64,000 nucleotides of DNA from the NCBI GenBank assembly GCA_002842465.1, contig PHDA01000003.1, forward strand, positions 49,365-113,364. Reading direction: 5' to 3'. The notes under the pieces are model-generated. The model ran no database searches and was not told the DNA's origin. It saw only the letters and a list, made by a program, of their open reading frames with translations. Of this stretch, positions 7,199-16,289 are shown one piece after another. The position numbers and the translations under genes were made by a program. The stretch's first letter is position 1. Every line of letters begins with the position of its first letter. This DNA comes from Bacteroidetes bacterium HGW-Bacteroidetes-7 (lineage in GTDB: Bacteria; Bacteroidota; Bacteroidia; Bacteroidales; UBA932).

Positions 7199-9646
7199 TT
7201 ATTGAGATATCGAAAAGATCTCTCCTTCCAAAGTTAAGCCTTCAATCGAGATATTATGACGAGTCTTTCTATCGCTTGAATAATAAGTAATTACAGCCTT
7301 ACCGTCCTCGTCTGTCTTAATCATTGGATTCCAATAAAGAGTAGTTCTGGTATCAAAGGAAACTGAATTGTTGTCCTCTTCAAGGGAATAATCGGGCGAA
7401 TAGAACTTAGATGGCTTTTGCCATCCCAGAGGCCTTGCAAAAATTGTATTGAAGTACATATCAGGTGATCTGGCCAGGCTCGAGACAGAGTATCTCAGAG
7501 TTACAAGAACAACCCCGGAAAGGGTTCTGTAGAGAAACCCCTCATTACCTCTTAGAAAGGCCACATTCTCAACATCATCCACCATATATTTGTCAAGATC
7601 GCCTGTACTGCCAACTCTGAGTCTGTTTATATAAACGTGTGGTTCTTCCTTCTCTCCGGTGATTGTGGCGCTTCTTGTCGAGAGCATAATTCTTGAACCA
7701 TCCTCTGCACTGCCTCCATGCATCAGACCCGGGAATGTTCCCAATATGTAATCAAAGAGAGACCATCCGGCATATATGTCCAGATCTTCCCTCTCTCTTA
7801 TTTGTCGCTTATCAAAGGTTTGATTGAAAGGAGAAGGATTGTGCTTTGCAGCGACCTTATAGTTGGATGTAACCGTCGCAGCAGTGAGCATTATTGATCC
7901 TAAGCCTCCTGATTGTTCAAAAATTCTGAAATAACTGTCGTCCGAAGCAGCATCTCTTTTTATACGAGGAGTTGGTAAAAATTGGTAGTAGGTAAGGGAT
8001 GGGAATGTCTGTTTTGCCAACTCCAGATAATAACCCTTTTGCCCCTCTTTGCCTGTACAGGATATTATAAACCCGGTACTATCGGCAAAATCCAGATCCG
8101 AAACAATAAAGTTCCCGGTTTTGTTGAGGTTCTCACTTACAGCAAGGTTGATTTCAGGAGCCAAAACAGAAATGGTGGCTCTTTTGGTATTTCTGAAATT
8201 GCTGGTGGCCCTTCCTGAGACAGTTTGGGTAAACTCCTTTTGATACCAGGGTCTGTTTGCAGCCCTTTTGCCATTAAATCCAAAGTCACCGGAGAGAATT
8301 GCAGGCAAATCGTAGTACCTCCATCCTTGAACCATCATAAGCAGATCTATTGCCCTCTCTCTATCTTTGTTACTTTCGTCAAAGTACCATGCTGCCCTCT
8401 CAATCTGCCCCCTCAATTCAGAGGTGAGATGCATATATGATTTCAAATTGTCTGAATAGGGTTGGGCAGGTGCAAGAAAACTATCTGTAACAGATATTGA
8501 AAACTCTCCTTTTACAGGTATTCCGGATGAATCTTTCAGGCTTATTTTTATTGTTGCCTTCTCTCTTCTCTCCAGCTCATCAGATGGTTTATCTGTCTCC
8601 ACTACAGTCTGCAAAGAATTTTCGGGGAATCTGAAAATCAGCCTCTCAGCCAAAACGTTTAAATCGTTATCAATCAATAGAATGTGATTTATGCCCGGCT
8701 GCAGATTGTTCTCATTAAGAATAAATACTCTTTCGTCTCTTGTGAGTTCTTCAAAAAAGAGTATTTCGTCACCATCATGCACTAATATATTAGCTCCTTT
8801 TGAGATAAAATCATTAGTTATAAGCGTGTTGATAAAAATTCTGCCATCACGGTTGAGTACATTGATTGCAGCACCCTGATGTTCGGCAGGTGGCAGATTA
8901 AACCTATGGTTACCGCCTTTTCCATCTGGAACAAGCACATAGTAAATGTCAGCTGATGCTGCATAGAACCTGAACTTTCCCATACCGTTGTGCTCGGTTG
9001 AAATATTTGTAATTGCAGAGTCTCTGCTGTTATATAGAGTTCCCTTAAGATCTGTTCCTCTGCCCTCATTATCAGTAGCTTTAAAAGCGATAAGGGTGAA
9101 TTTGCCGGAGATTATCCGCCCGCTCTCAGGGAAAAATTGTAACGATACAACCGATGAATCTTTCTCTATCGGCACAGTTGCCGTGTCAACAGAGTCTGCA
9201 GTATCTTTATATGCGGGATTTATAACTGAAATTTTTTTGTGAAACATATAGTCCGGGAGTGAATTTACCATCCATTGGCTGTAGGCCCTTAATGTGTATT
9301 CACCGGTTGGTATAGAGTGGCTTATAGGTACTCTTCCCGCAATGCCCTCCTCCCCGTATTTTATCTTTACACGTGAGATAAGCGTGTCTCCGTATAGCTC
9401 AACATAAATGAATCGACTCTCCTCAAATACTGAGATAGGAGTGTTGTTTTTTAGATAGCCTTTGAACCAGATAAACTCACCGGATACATAGAGCGATTTG
9501 TCTGTATGAAGAAAAAGTTTTTCAGGAGAGCTCTCCTCTGCAAACTTGGAATATCTGCTCAGAACAGAATCTTTAACACTCTGTGTCCACAGGTTGCTGC
9601 TAAACAAGAGAAGTATGCAGGTAAGGAAAAAGGTTGATTTCTTCAT
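7199..9646 (-). CDS. Large exported MG2-like protein with TonB-plug-like C-terminal segment
   Basis: An 815-residue exported protein with a signal peptide (MKKSTFFLTCILLLFSSNLW). Residues about 40-130 (EKLFLHTDKSLYVSGEFIWF, then GEYTLRAYSQWM) resemble the MG2 beta-sandwich of alpha-2-macroglobulin-like proteins, a type common in Bacteroidota. Near residues 660-730 is a stretch like the plug domain of TonB-dependent receptors (PHVYINRL, then DVENVAFLRGNEGFLY and TLSGVVLVTLR), but no transmembrane barrel follows. The last part (TRTTLYWNP, then DRKTRHNISIEGLTLEGEI) resembles the C-terminal sandwich of such proteins. Likely periplasmic or surface-located; role unknown. It is upstream of the HAD and nitroreductase genes on the same strand. 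Confidence 0.7.
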   Translation of the reverse strand: MKKSTFFLTCILLLFSSNLWTQSVKDSVLSRYSKFAEESSPEKLFLHTDKSLYVSGEFIWFKGYLKNNTPISVFEESRFIYVELYGDTLISRVKIKYGEEGIAGRVPISHSIPTGEYTLRAYSQWMVNSLPDYMFHKKISVINPAYKDTADSVDTATVPIEKDSSVVSLQFFPESGRIISGKFTLIAFKATDNEGRGTDLKGTLYNSRDSAITNISTEHNGMGKFRFYAASADIYYVLVPDGKGGNHRFNLPPAEHQGAAINVLNRDGRIFINTLITNDFISKGANILVHDGDEILFFEELTRDERVFILNENNLQPGINHILLIDNDLNVLAERLIFRFPENSLQTVVETDKPSDELERREKATIKISLKDSSGIPVKGEFSISVTDSFLAPAQPYSDNLKSYMHLTSELRGQIERAAWYFDESNKDRERAIDLLMMVQGWRYYDLPAILSGDFGFNGKRAANRPWYQKEFTQTVSGRATSNFRNTKRATISVLAPEINLAVSENLNKTGNFIVSDLDFADSTGFIISCTGKEGQKGYYLELAKQTFPSLTYYQFLPTPRIKRDAASDDSYFRIFEQSGGLGSIMLTAATVTSNYKVAAKHNPSPFNQTFDKRQIREREDLDIYAGWSLFDYILGTFPGLMHGGSAEDGSRIMLSTRSATITGEKEEPHVYINRLRVGSTGDLDKYMVDDVENVAFLRGNEGFLYRTLSGVVLVTLRYSVSSLARSPDMYFNTIFARPLGWQKPSKFYSPDYSLEEDNNSVSFDTRTTLYWNPMIKTDEDGKAVITYYSSDRKTRHNISIEGLTLEGEIFSISQ

Positions 9647-9721
9647 AATTAAGACTTAAGCAAAAAATATTTTGCGAATCTATGAAAAAAATCAGGACTG
9701 TTGATTGGAATATAAATAAAA

Positions 9722-9752
9722 AGAGACCGGAAATACAAAAAATCCGGTCTCT
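9722..9752 (-). terminator. Rho-independent terminator after the POT transporter
   Basis: Stem AGAGACCGGA / TCCGGTCTCT (10 bp, loop 11 nt), followed on the minus strand by a T run. It lies 31 nt after the POT gene stop and before the next minus-strand gene start. A 12-bp palindrome GGCATTAATGCC sits between the stop and the hairpin. Confidence 0.8.
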
Positions 9753-9783
9753 CTGTCTTTCTGGCATTAATGCCGTTTAATTA

Positions 9784-11310
9784 CTACTTAGATACCCTTT
9801 CTAGCCACTTAAGCATGAAGAGCATTGTGCCCATTGATATAACACAGGCTACTACAAACAAACTCCATGTCAACCAGATTGGAACGTTATCGTAGAAAAT
9901 TGCTCCGATAAACAGTAGCTGGTTACCCAGTGCCGTGGCACCGAGCCAACCTCCCTGCATCAGACCCTGATATTGCGGAGGAGCAACTTTTGAAACGAAT
10001 GAAATACCAAGAGGGCTGATAAATAGCTCTGCAACAGTAAGGATAAAATATGTTCCCATAAGAAGGAATGGAGTTACCTTCATTGCCTCAGGTAAGCTAC
10101 CCATAGCTGTTACGCTCTGGCTGTCCGGAAGACCAAATGAACCCAATGCCATAACTGTAAAACCGATTGCGGCGATAAGCATACCTATTGCAATCTTTTT
10201 AGGAGTTGATGGTTCGATGCCCTTAGCCCTCAGCCATCCGAAAATAGCAATTACGACAGGAGTAAGGAACACTACAAACAGTGGGTTAAAACTCTGGAAA
10301 TCCTCAACGGCCATGTTGTACCCGAAAAGATTCAATGATGTGTAATCCCTTGCGAAGAATGTGAGGGTCAGACCGTTTTGGTGGAAAGAGAACCAGAAGA
10401 AGATAACAACTGCAAATACAGCAAACAGTGCATAGATACGTTGTTTAACCTCTTTTGCATCCATCTGAATCTCACCTCTTGCAGCAGCATCGGCAGCTGC
10501 ATCCTTTTTGCTTTTGGCATCCGGAAGTTTATGTTTGTTAATAAGGAAAATACCAACAGAGATAAGCATGGTTAAGATTGCAACTCCAAAGGCATAGTGA
10601 AAACCTGTAACAAATGAGTTTAGGTAAGAGTTAACAAAACCATCCATGTTACCTGCAAATGCACCTGTTAAGTCAACTTTGGCGGCCAGCTCTGTAAGCC
10701 TTACACTACCTTCAGCTGTAAGTGTTCCGTCAAGATACTGGTGACACATTGAAGGGAGACTTGGATTATATTCAAACCCGTTTTTAGCAAGCCAAAGGGC
10801 TCTTACATATTTTGCAACAAAAGGAGCAAACATTGCACCTACATTGATAAACATGTAGAAAAGCTGGAACCCTGAATCACGTAATTTGCTATATTCCGGC
10901 TTGTCATACATTTGACCCACAAGAGCCTGAAGGTTACCTTTGAAAAGTCCGTTACCAAATGCAATTGTAAATAGACCAACGCATGAGATAATCAGAAAAA
11001 GGGTTTTGTTTGGAACAGGAGTTGGGGTAGGAATTGCGATCATCAGATAACCCAAGGCCATAACAAAGAGACCCACTAATATGGTGCCTTTATAATTCCT
11101 TGTTTTATCGGCTATCAATCCGCCTACAAGTGCCAGGATGTAAATCAAAGCATAGAAAACGGAATAAATTATACCGGCGTTTGTACCGTCAAGGCCAAAT
11201 TTGGCCTGAAGGAACAGCACCAGGATAGCCATCATGGTGTAAAAACCAAAGCGTTCGCCCATGTTTGCAAGGGCTGCAGCCATTAATCCTTTTGGTTGTC
11301 CTTTGAACAT
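9784..11310 (-). CDS. POT/PTR family peptide:H+ symporter
   Basis: Inner-membrane proton-coupled di/tripeptide importer of 508 residues with about 12-14 hydrophobic segments. I chose the ATG at 11310 over an in-frame TTG at 11319. Seen: PKGLMAAALANMGERFGFY at the N-terminus, GGLIADK, FTIAFGNGLFKGNLQALVGQ, and GFQLFYMFINVGAMFAP, all POT family signatures. Oddity: the family's ExxER proton motif reads NMGER, with Asn replacing the first Glu. There is an internal insertion of charged residues (KKDAAADAAARGEIQMDAKE) in the central cytoplasmic loop. Fits a peptide- and amino-acid-fermenting life, along with PepD and the Hut genes. Confidence 0.88.
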   Translation of the reverse strand: MFKGQPKGLMAAALANMGERFGFYTMMAILVLFLQAKFGLDGTNAGIIYSVFYALIYILALVGGLIADKTRNYKGTILVGLFVMALGYLMIAIPTPTPVPNKTLFLIISCVGLFTIAFGNGLFKGNLQALVGQMYDKPEYSKLRDSGFQLFYMFINVGAMFAPFVAKYVRALWLAKNGFEYNPSLPSMCHQYLDGTLTAEGSVRLTELAAKVDLTGAFAGNMDGFVNSYLNSFVTGFHYAFGVAILTMLISVGIFLINKHKLPDAKSKKDAAADAAARGEIQMDAKEVKQRIYALFAVFAVVIFFWFSFHQNGLTLTFFARDYTSLNLFGYNMAVEDFQSFNPLFVVFLTPVVIAIFGWLRAKGIEPSTPKKIAIGMLIAAIGFTVMALGSFGLPDSQSVTAMGSLPEAMKVTPFLLMGTYFILTVAELFISPLGISFVSKVAPPQYQGLMQGGWLGATALGNQLLFIGAIFYDNVPIWLTWSLFVVACVISMGTMLFMLKWLERVSK

Positions 11311-11371
11311 AAAAATCAAATTATTAGTTAGTGTATAAAATCTAATGTTCGCAAAAATAATAAAATTTGGA

Positions 11372-11379
11372 TAACTTTG
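11372..11379 (+). promoter_or_regulatory. Candidate -7 box for the acyltransferase gene
   Basis: TAACTTTG is a full TAnnTTTG match 21 nt before the ATG at 11400. It overlaps a possible upstream TTG-initiated reading frame, which helps decide the start. Confidence 0.5.
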
Positions 11380-11399
11380 TTAAAAACTTAAAGCATCGG

Positions 11400-12296
11400 A
11401 TGACTAAAACTGCATTTTTATTACTTGCCTCCATCATCTATCTTATATCTCTTTTACCATTAAGGGTCCATTACTTTTTTTCTTCAATTCTGGTTTTCTT
11501 CATAAGCAAAGTAATGGGATACAGAAGATATACCTCAACCATTAATATTTCAAGATCATTTCCTGAATTTAAGTATGACAAGGTTGAGAAGACTGTTAAC
11601 AAATTTTTCAAAAATTTCTCGGAAATTGTTGCTGAAACCATTTGGATTATTTCGGCATCCGAGAAAAGTGTATCTAAAATGGTTGCTATTTCTAATCCTG
11701 AAGTTTTAAGTGAAATTTATAACAGGGGAGAATCTTTGATTCTGGTAGGAGGGCATACGGGAAACTGGGAGGCTATTACCAGATTGGAACTCTTCTCATC
11801 TCCTTCTCCCATAGGGTTTAAAGGGAAAAGAGTGGTTGTTGCCTACAAGAGGCAGCATAGTAAATTGTCTGACACCCTAATCCGGTGGACAAGGAGTACC
11901 CACAAAACAGCAAATCTGGTAGAATCCGGATCCCTTGCCAGGTATATGCTCAAAAACAAGAAAGAACAACATTGCTATATCCTCTATGCCGATCAGACCC
12001 CTTTGCCTGGCTCAAAATTTGTGGTTAATTTTCTCCATAGAGAAACCACAATGATAAATGGTCCGGAGGTATTGTCGAGACTGACAGACTGTGCAGTGGT
12101 TTATTTTGAGATGATTAGAGAGAGTAGGGGCAGGTATAAAATTGTTTTTACAAAAATTACCGACCGCCCATCAGGGTTAAAAGAGGGCGAAATAACCGAA
12201 AAATATGCCCGGCTGCTTGAAGAGACCATAAAAAACAACCCGGATAACTGGTTGTGGTCCCATAAGAGGTGGAAAAGAGGGGTTGAGGAGAACTGA
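11400..12296 (+). CDS. LpxL/HtrB-type lysophospholipid (lipid A) acyltransferase
   Basis: Inner-membrane enzyme that adds a secondary acyl chain to lipid A or a related lipid. It is 298 residues from the ATG at 11400; the frame stays open to a TTG at 11367, but a -7 box at 11372 argues against that start. N-terminal hydrophobic anchor (FLLLASIIYLISLLPL), then the catalytic HxxxxE motif in GGHTGNWEAI, and the substrate-pocket run ADQTPLPGSKFVVNFLHRET typical of the family. It ends DNWLWSHKRWKRG, the usual C-terminal mark. Divergent from the POT gene. Confidence 0.9.
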   Translation: MTKTAFLLLASIIYLISLLPLRVHYFFSSILVFFISKVMGYRRYTSTINISRSFPEFKYDKVEKTVNKFFKNFSEIVAETIWIISASEKSVSKMVAISNPEVLSEIYNRGESLILVGGHTGNWEAITRLELFSSPSPIGFKGKRVVVAYKRQHSKLSDTLIRWTRSTHKTANLVESGSLARYMLKNKKEQHCYILYADQTPLPGSKFVVNFLHRETTMINGPEVLSRLTDCAVVYFEMIRESRGRYKIVFTKITDRPSGLKEGEITEKYARLLEETIKNNPDNWLWSHKRWKRGVEEN

Positions 12297-12353
12297 ATGC
12301 CATTAACGATTGTTTAATATTTTGATAATACACAGATCATAACAAGGAGAGAC

Positions 12354-13430
12354 ATGAAAAATCTATTTAAGATTCTACTGATTGCAATAGCAATGGTTAC
12401 AACTATCAGGGCTGAATCACAAATCATCAATCCGGGACAAGGTGTCCCTGCCGGAGCCATAGTCTATTCATTACCTATGACAGCTGTGCATCTTACGGTA
12501 AGTGCAGAAAACGAGCTGTTTACGGCAGGCCCATATGCAAGATTTGCACAGAAATACCTGGGAGTACAGGCAAGAGAAGAGAACAGAGAGACTTACAGAA
12601 TCACATCTGTTGCGATGGTACCTTACATTGAGGCCGACCCTTCGATAAACATTGCGCTTAATCTTGGGAATAATAAAAATGCCTCAGCAAATTTTCTTGA
12701 GATGATTAATCAAGGGCTCATAATGTGGTCTGACTCCAATGCCGGTAAGATGGCAAAAATTCAATTCCCATCTTTGGCAAGTAATTCGGACTTTTTAAGA
12801 TCAATGTCGGGATCAAATCTGACAAACGAAATGACAACCCTTTACAGAACGGTTCAGGGAAGATCAAGCCTTGACAGAGCTGCTGTACAGCAAAGTCAGG
12901 TTGTTGAGAAAAGTCTTGAAAAGAGAGCTGAAGAGACTGCCAATATGATCTTTAAACTTAGAGCAAAAAGGCTTGATATTATTACCGGAGAGACTGACGC
13001 AACATTTAGTGGAGATGCTCTCAGGGCAGCCATAGCTGAAATTAACCGACTTGAACAGGAGTACCTTGATCTTTTCCTAGGCAAAACTGACATTGGAAAA
13101 CAGACGATGTCGTTTGATGTGGTTCCAAAAACAGACAATGAAAAACAGATCTATATTGCTTTCAGAATTTCCGATACACAAGGGCTTCTGCCTGCAAGCA
13201 ATTTATCAGGACGCCCTGTAGTTTTGGAGCTAATCAGAGAGGAGGCATCTGCGGCCGTAAACATGGATGCAACAGTTGCTGCAAAAGGGAGAGTTATCTA
13301 CAGAAAACCTGCGATGGTTAATGCAAGGCTTAATGACGGACAAACATTGCTTATGCAGTCAAGAATTCCTGTTTATCAACTTGGCAATATGATGTCATTC
13401 CCTATTGAAATTGCTACAGGAAGGTTGTAA
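12354..13430 (+). CDS. DUF4831 family exported protein
   Basis: A 358-residue protein with an N-terminal signal peptide (MKNLFKILLIAIAMVTTIRA). The segment VPAGAIVYSLPMTAVHLTV, followed by AGPYARFAQKYLG, is characteristic of the Bacteroidota DUF4831 family; the middle holds a long charged helical stretch (about residues 180-245) and the C-terminal part ends in beta-strand-like repeats. No function is known for the family. It follows the acyltransferase by 57 nt, so co-transcription is possible, and a pepD promoter lies just after it. Confidence 0.8.
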   Translation: MKNLFKILLIAIAMVTTIRAESQIINPGQGVPAGAIVYSLPMTAVHLTVSAENELFTAGPYARFAQKYLGVQAREENRETYRITSVAMVPYIEADPSINIALNLGNNKNASANFLEMINQGLIMWSDSNAGKMAKIQFPSLASNSDFLRSMSGSNLTNEMTTLYRTVQGRSSLDRAAVQQSQVVEKSLEKRAEETANMIFKLRAKRLDIITGETDATFSGDALRAAIAEINRLEQEYLDLFLGKTDIGKQTMSFDVVPKTDNEKQIYIAFRISDTQGLLPASNLSGRPVVLELIREEASAAVNMDATVAAKGRVIYRKPAMVNARLNDGQTLLMQSRIPVYQLGNMMSFPIEIATGRL

Positions 13431-13455
13431 TTATGCTCCTTTTTTAGTAATTTTG
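13425..13455 (+). promoter_or_regulatory. Promoter of pepD
   Basis: TTG at 13425-13427, a 20-nt spacer, and TAATTTTG at 13448-13455. Both boxes fit the Bacteroidota primary-sigma pattern; the -33 box overlaps the last codons of the preceding gene. Confidence 0.6.
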
Positions 13456-13508
13456 ATTCTTTACGCGAAAAATAATTCAATTAAATATTAATTTTTAAAA
13501 TTACCGTT

Positions 13509-14963
13509 ATGGACATCAGAGAATTGAAACCCGAGAGGGTATGGACCCATTTTTATTCACTTACCCAAATTCCACGCCCTTCTAAAAAAGAGGAAAAAGC
13601 AGTGCTATTCCTTGAGAAGTTTGGTAAAGACCTGGGTCTTGAGACAATAAAAGACCAACTGGGAAACATTATCATCAGAAAGCCCGCCAGCAAAGGCATG
13701 GAGAACAGAAAAGGGATTATTTTCCAGGCCCACATAGATATGGTTCCACAGAAGAACAGTGACAAAGTACACGATTTTGAAAAAGATCCGATTATACCAA
13801 GAGTAGTTGAAGACTGGATGTACGCAACCGGAACAACCCTTGGAGCAGATAATGGTCTAGGCATAGCAGTGGCAATGGCAGTTCTTGAAGATAAAGATAT
13901 GGTGCACGGCCCTGTTGAGGCGCTCTTTACAATTGACGAAGAGGCAGGAATGAATGGAGCAAGAGGTTTGAAAGCCGGTTTGCTTAAAGGTGATATTCTT
14001 ATTAACCTTGACTCAGAGGATGAGGGAGAGCTTTATGTAGGATGTGCAGGGGGTCTTGATGCCACTGTTAAGTTTACTTACAGCGAAGTAGCTACACCTG
14101 CAGGTACAGAAGGGTACAAGCTAAGCATAACAGGTCTTAAAGGCGGTCACTCAGGAATGGACATCGTTCTTGGCAGAGGTAATGCAAATAAGGCTCTGGT
14201 AAGAATTTTACTTCCTCTTATGAAAGATCTTGGTGTATCTCTTGCCTCAATTGAGGGAGGAAGTCTTAGAAACGCAATTCCAAGAGAGGGTTTTGCAACA
14301 CTTGCAATACCGGCTGTTAACGCAGAGGCTGCAAAAAAGGTTGTTGAAAAGCACTTTACCGAGATGAAGCATGAACTTGCTGCACACGAAGCTGATCTTA
14401 AAATTACACTTGAAAAATGTGATACCCCGGCTACAATAATAGACAACAAAACCGCACTAAACATGGTTAAGGCTGTCTATGTGTGTCCTAACGGAGTAGA
14501 GAGGATGAGTGACGCAATGCCGGGCCTTGTTGAGACATCAAACAACCTTGCAATTGTTAAATCCGGCAACGGAAAAATAGAGATCAGCTGTCTTATGAGA
14601 AGTTCGGTTGATTCAGCTAAAGATATTCTTGCTGCTGCAATAGCATCAACATTTGAGTTGGCAGGAGCTGAGGTTACTCTATCTGGCGGATATCCGGGAT
14701 GGAAGCCAAATATGGACTCTGATATTCTTAAGACAATGAAGGTGGTTTACAAAAATCTTTACGGTAACGAGCCGGAGGTTAAAGCTATTCATGCCGGCCT
14801 TGAATGTGGTATCTTGGGTGGCGCTTATCCTAACTGGGATATGATTTCATGCGGACCTACAATCCGTTCTCCTCACTCACCTGACGAAAGGGTAAATATT
14901 CCGACTGTTCAGAAGTGGTGGGATTACGTTGTAGAGGTGCTTAAAAATGCCCCTGTAAAATAA
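13509..14963 (+). CDS. pepD: Aminoacyl-histidine dipeptidase (Xaa-His dipeptidase)
   Basis: Zinc metallopeptidase of the M20 family that cleaves dipeptides, carnosine-like substrates included; cytoplasmic. It is 484 residues, the family's normal length. Seen: IFQAHIDMVPQKN with the first zinc His and Asp, TTLGADNGLGIAVAMAVLED with the bridging Asp, TIDEEAGMNGARGL with the catalytic Glu, then GGHSGMDI, and HAGLECGILGG near the end. The lid domain lies in the middle. The gene has its own promoter and a terminator hairpin whose loop holds the rpsF promoter. A role in histidine-containing peptide use would fit the hut cluster 31 kb away. Confidence 0.95.
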   Translation: MDIRELKPERVWTHFYSLTQIPRPSKKEEKAVLFLEKFGKDLGLETIKDQLGNIIIRKPASKGMENRKGIIFQAHIDMVPQKNSDKVHDFEKDPIIPRVVEDWMYATGTTLGADNGLGIAVAMAVLEDKDMVHGPVEALFTIDEEAGMNGARGLKAGLLKGDILINLDSEDEGELYVGCAGGLDATVKFTYSEVATPAGTEGYKLSITGLKGGHSGMDIVLGRGNANKALVRILLPLMKDLGVSLASIEGGSLRNAIPREGFATLAIPAVNAEAAKKVVEKHFTEMKHELAAHEADLKITLEKCDTPATIIDNKTALNMVKAVYVCPNGVERMSDAMPGLVETSNNLAIVKSGNGKIEISCLMRSSVDSAKDILAAAIASTFELAGAEVTLSGGYPGWKPNMDSDILKTMKVVYKNLYGNEPEVKAIHAGLECGILGGAYPNWDMISCGPTIRSPHSPDERVNIPTVQKWWDYVVEVLKNAPVK

Positions 14964-14980
14964 TAAGTTACCAAAATAAT

Positions 14981-15010
14981 TTGTAGGGCTGAAAATATTA
15001 GTTATATTTG
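14981..15010 (+). promoter_or_regulatory. Promoter of the rpsF-rpsR-rplI operon
   Basis: TTG at 14981-14983, exactly 19 nt, then TATATTTG at 15003-15010: a complete match to the Bacteroidota consensus. The -7 box sits inside the loop of the pepD terminator hairpin (14985-15022). Confidence 0.8.
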
Positions 15011-15022
15011 CAGCCCTTTTTT
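14985..15022 (+). terminator. Probable pepD terminator enclosing the rpsF promoter
   Basis: AGGGCTG (14985-14991) pairs with CAGCCCT (15011-15017), followed by a T run. The 19-nt loop contains the rpsF -7 box. The long loop makes it weaker than a classical terminator. Confidence 0.5.
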
Positions 15023-15043
15023 AATTATTAAAGTTTAATAAAA

Positions 15044-15397
15044 ATGTTAAGAAATTACGAAACCGTTTTCATTGCAACTCCCGTTTTATCTGATGTTCAG
15101 ATAAAGGAAGCGGTAAAAAAGTATCGTGACTTCATCACCGACAATGGTGGTGAAATTGTACACGAAGAGGACTGGGGCCTCAAGAAATTGGCTTACCCTA
15201 TCCAGAAAAAAACAACAGGTTTTTATCACCTGATTGAATTCAAGGCAGACCCTGCCATGATATCAAAACTTGAGATTCAGTATCGTCGTGATGAGAGAAT
15301 CATCAGATTCCTGACTTTTGCCCTTGACAAACATGCAGCGGCATATGCAGAGAAAAGAAGAGCGAACAAATCTGAGACTAAAGCTAAGGAGGTTTAA
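15044..15397 (+). CDS. rpsF: 30S ribosomal protein S6
   Basis: Small-subunit protein that pairs with S18 on the platform. At 117 residues it has the family N-terminus ([17 protein letters not shown]) and the central [24 protein letters not shown]; a Lys/Ala-rich tail of about 20 residues is typical for the phylum. First gene of rpsF-rpsR-rplI, with the S18 start 2 nt downstream, so the genes are translationally coupled. No ssb gene lies between rpsF and rpsR, unlike in many other phyla. Confidence 0.97.
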   Translation: MLRNYETVFIATPVLSDVQIKEAVKKYRDFITDNGGEIVHEEDWGLKKLAYPIQKKTTGFYHLIEFKADPAMISKLEIQYRRDERIIRFLTFALDKHAAAYAEKRRANKSETKAKEV

Positions 15398-15399
15398 TT

Positions 15400-15672
15400 A
15401 TGGCAAATCCAGCAAACAACGAAATTCGTTATCTAAATCCTCCTACTGTTGAGGTTAAAAAGAAAAAGTACTGCCGTTTTAAAAAATCAGGCATTAAGTA
15501 CATTGACTACAAAGACGCTGAGTTTTTGAAGAAGTTTCTCAATGAGCAGGGCAAAATTCTTCCCCGCCGTCTTACAGGAACGTCTTTGAAATTCCAGAAG
15601 AAAGTTTCACAGGCTGTTAAGCGTGCAAGACACCTTGCTTTGCTGCCATACGTTACAGATTTAATGAAATAA
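15400..15672 (+). CDS. rpsR: 30S ribosomal protein S18
   Basis: A 90-residue small-subunit protein that dimerises with S6. The core reads [23 protein letters not shown], then [19 protein letters not shown] and the C-terminal [14 protein letters not shown], which is diagnostic. It keeps one cysteine in the N-terminal part. It begins 2 nt after rpsF and is followed by rplI after 18 nt. Confidence 0.97.
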   Translation: MANPANNEIRYLNPPTVEVKKKKYCRFKKSGIKYIDYKDAEFLKKFLNEQGKILPRRLTGTSLKFQKKVSQAVKRARHLALLPYVTDLMK

Positions 15673-15690
15673 GCAAAGGAGAGAGGTAAT

Positions 15691-16143
15691 ATGGAAATTA
15701 TACTAATACAGGATGTTCCTAATTTAGGTCATAAAGACGATATCGTTACAGTACGTAACGGATATGCAACAAATTATCTGATTCCTAAGGGATTTGCTAA
15801 AATGGCAACCCCTTCTGCAAAAAAGATGCATGCCGAAAATCTAAAACAGAGAGCCCATAAAGAGGCAAGTATCAGAGCAGATGCAACTGCTCAGGCTGCC
15901 AAGCTTGAGGGCGCACAAGTTACTGTTGCAACTAAAGTGAGCTCAACCGGTAAAATCTTCGGTTCGGTGAACAACATTCAGGTTGCAGAGGCTTTATCTG
16001 CCAAAGGATTTGAAATTGACAGAAGAAACATTACCATTCTTGGTGAAGAGTCTATTAAAGAGGTTGGTATCTATGATGCAGTTGTAAAGATCTACAAAGA
16101 GATCAAAGCAAATATCAGAATCGAAATCAAATCAGAAGAGTAA
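15691..16143 (+). CDS. rplI: 50S ribosomal protein L9
   Basis: A 150-residue large-subunit protein linking two globular domains by a long helix. N-terminal domain: EIILIQDVPNLGHKDDIVTVRNGYATNYLIPKG segment is diagnostic, followed by the charged connecting helix (about residues 45-75) and the C-terminal domain with TGKIFGSV. Last gene of the operon, closed by a hairpin terminator at 16176-16200. An AGGAG-like ribosome site (AAAGGAGAGA) lies 8 nt before the start. Confidence 0.97.
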   Translation: MEIILIQDVPNLGHKDDIVTVRNGYATNYLIPKGFAKMATPSAKKMHAENLKQRAHKEASIRADATAQAAKLEGAQVTVATKVSSTGKIFGSVNNIQVAEALSAKGFEIDRRNITILGEESIKEVGIYDAVVKIYKEIKANIRIEIKSEE

Positions 16144-16175
16144 TAACTCTGGTTTTTTTGTGAATATTATAAAAG

Positions 16176-16200
16176 AGCTGTCTTAGGGCAGCTTTTTTTT
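16176..16200 (+). terminator. Terminator of the rpsF operon
   Basis: Stem AGCTGTC / GGCAGCT (one G-T pair, short TTAG loop) followed by eight T bases, 33 nt after the rplI stop. Confidence 0.8.
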
Positions 16201-16255
16201 ACGGAGCTATCACAAAATTTATTCAAATTATTGAACAACAACCAATCTTTATTAT

Positions 16256-16263
16256 TATATTTG
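16256..16263 (+). promoter_or_regulatory. Candidate -7 box for the OmpA-family porin gene
   Basis: TATATTTG, a full TAnnTTTG match 26 nt before the start. A TTG at 16231-16233 gives a spacer of 22 nt, slightly long. Confidence 0.5.
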
Positions 16264-16289
16264 ATAAAATCTACCAAAATAATCGCGAT

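Noticed and set aside
15044..16143. Missing ssb or priB in the rpsF operon as an anomaly
   Set aside because: The three-gene S6-S18-L9 order is usual in Bacteroidota.
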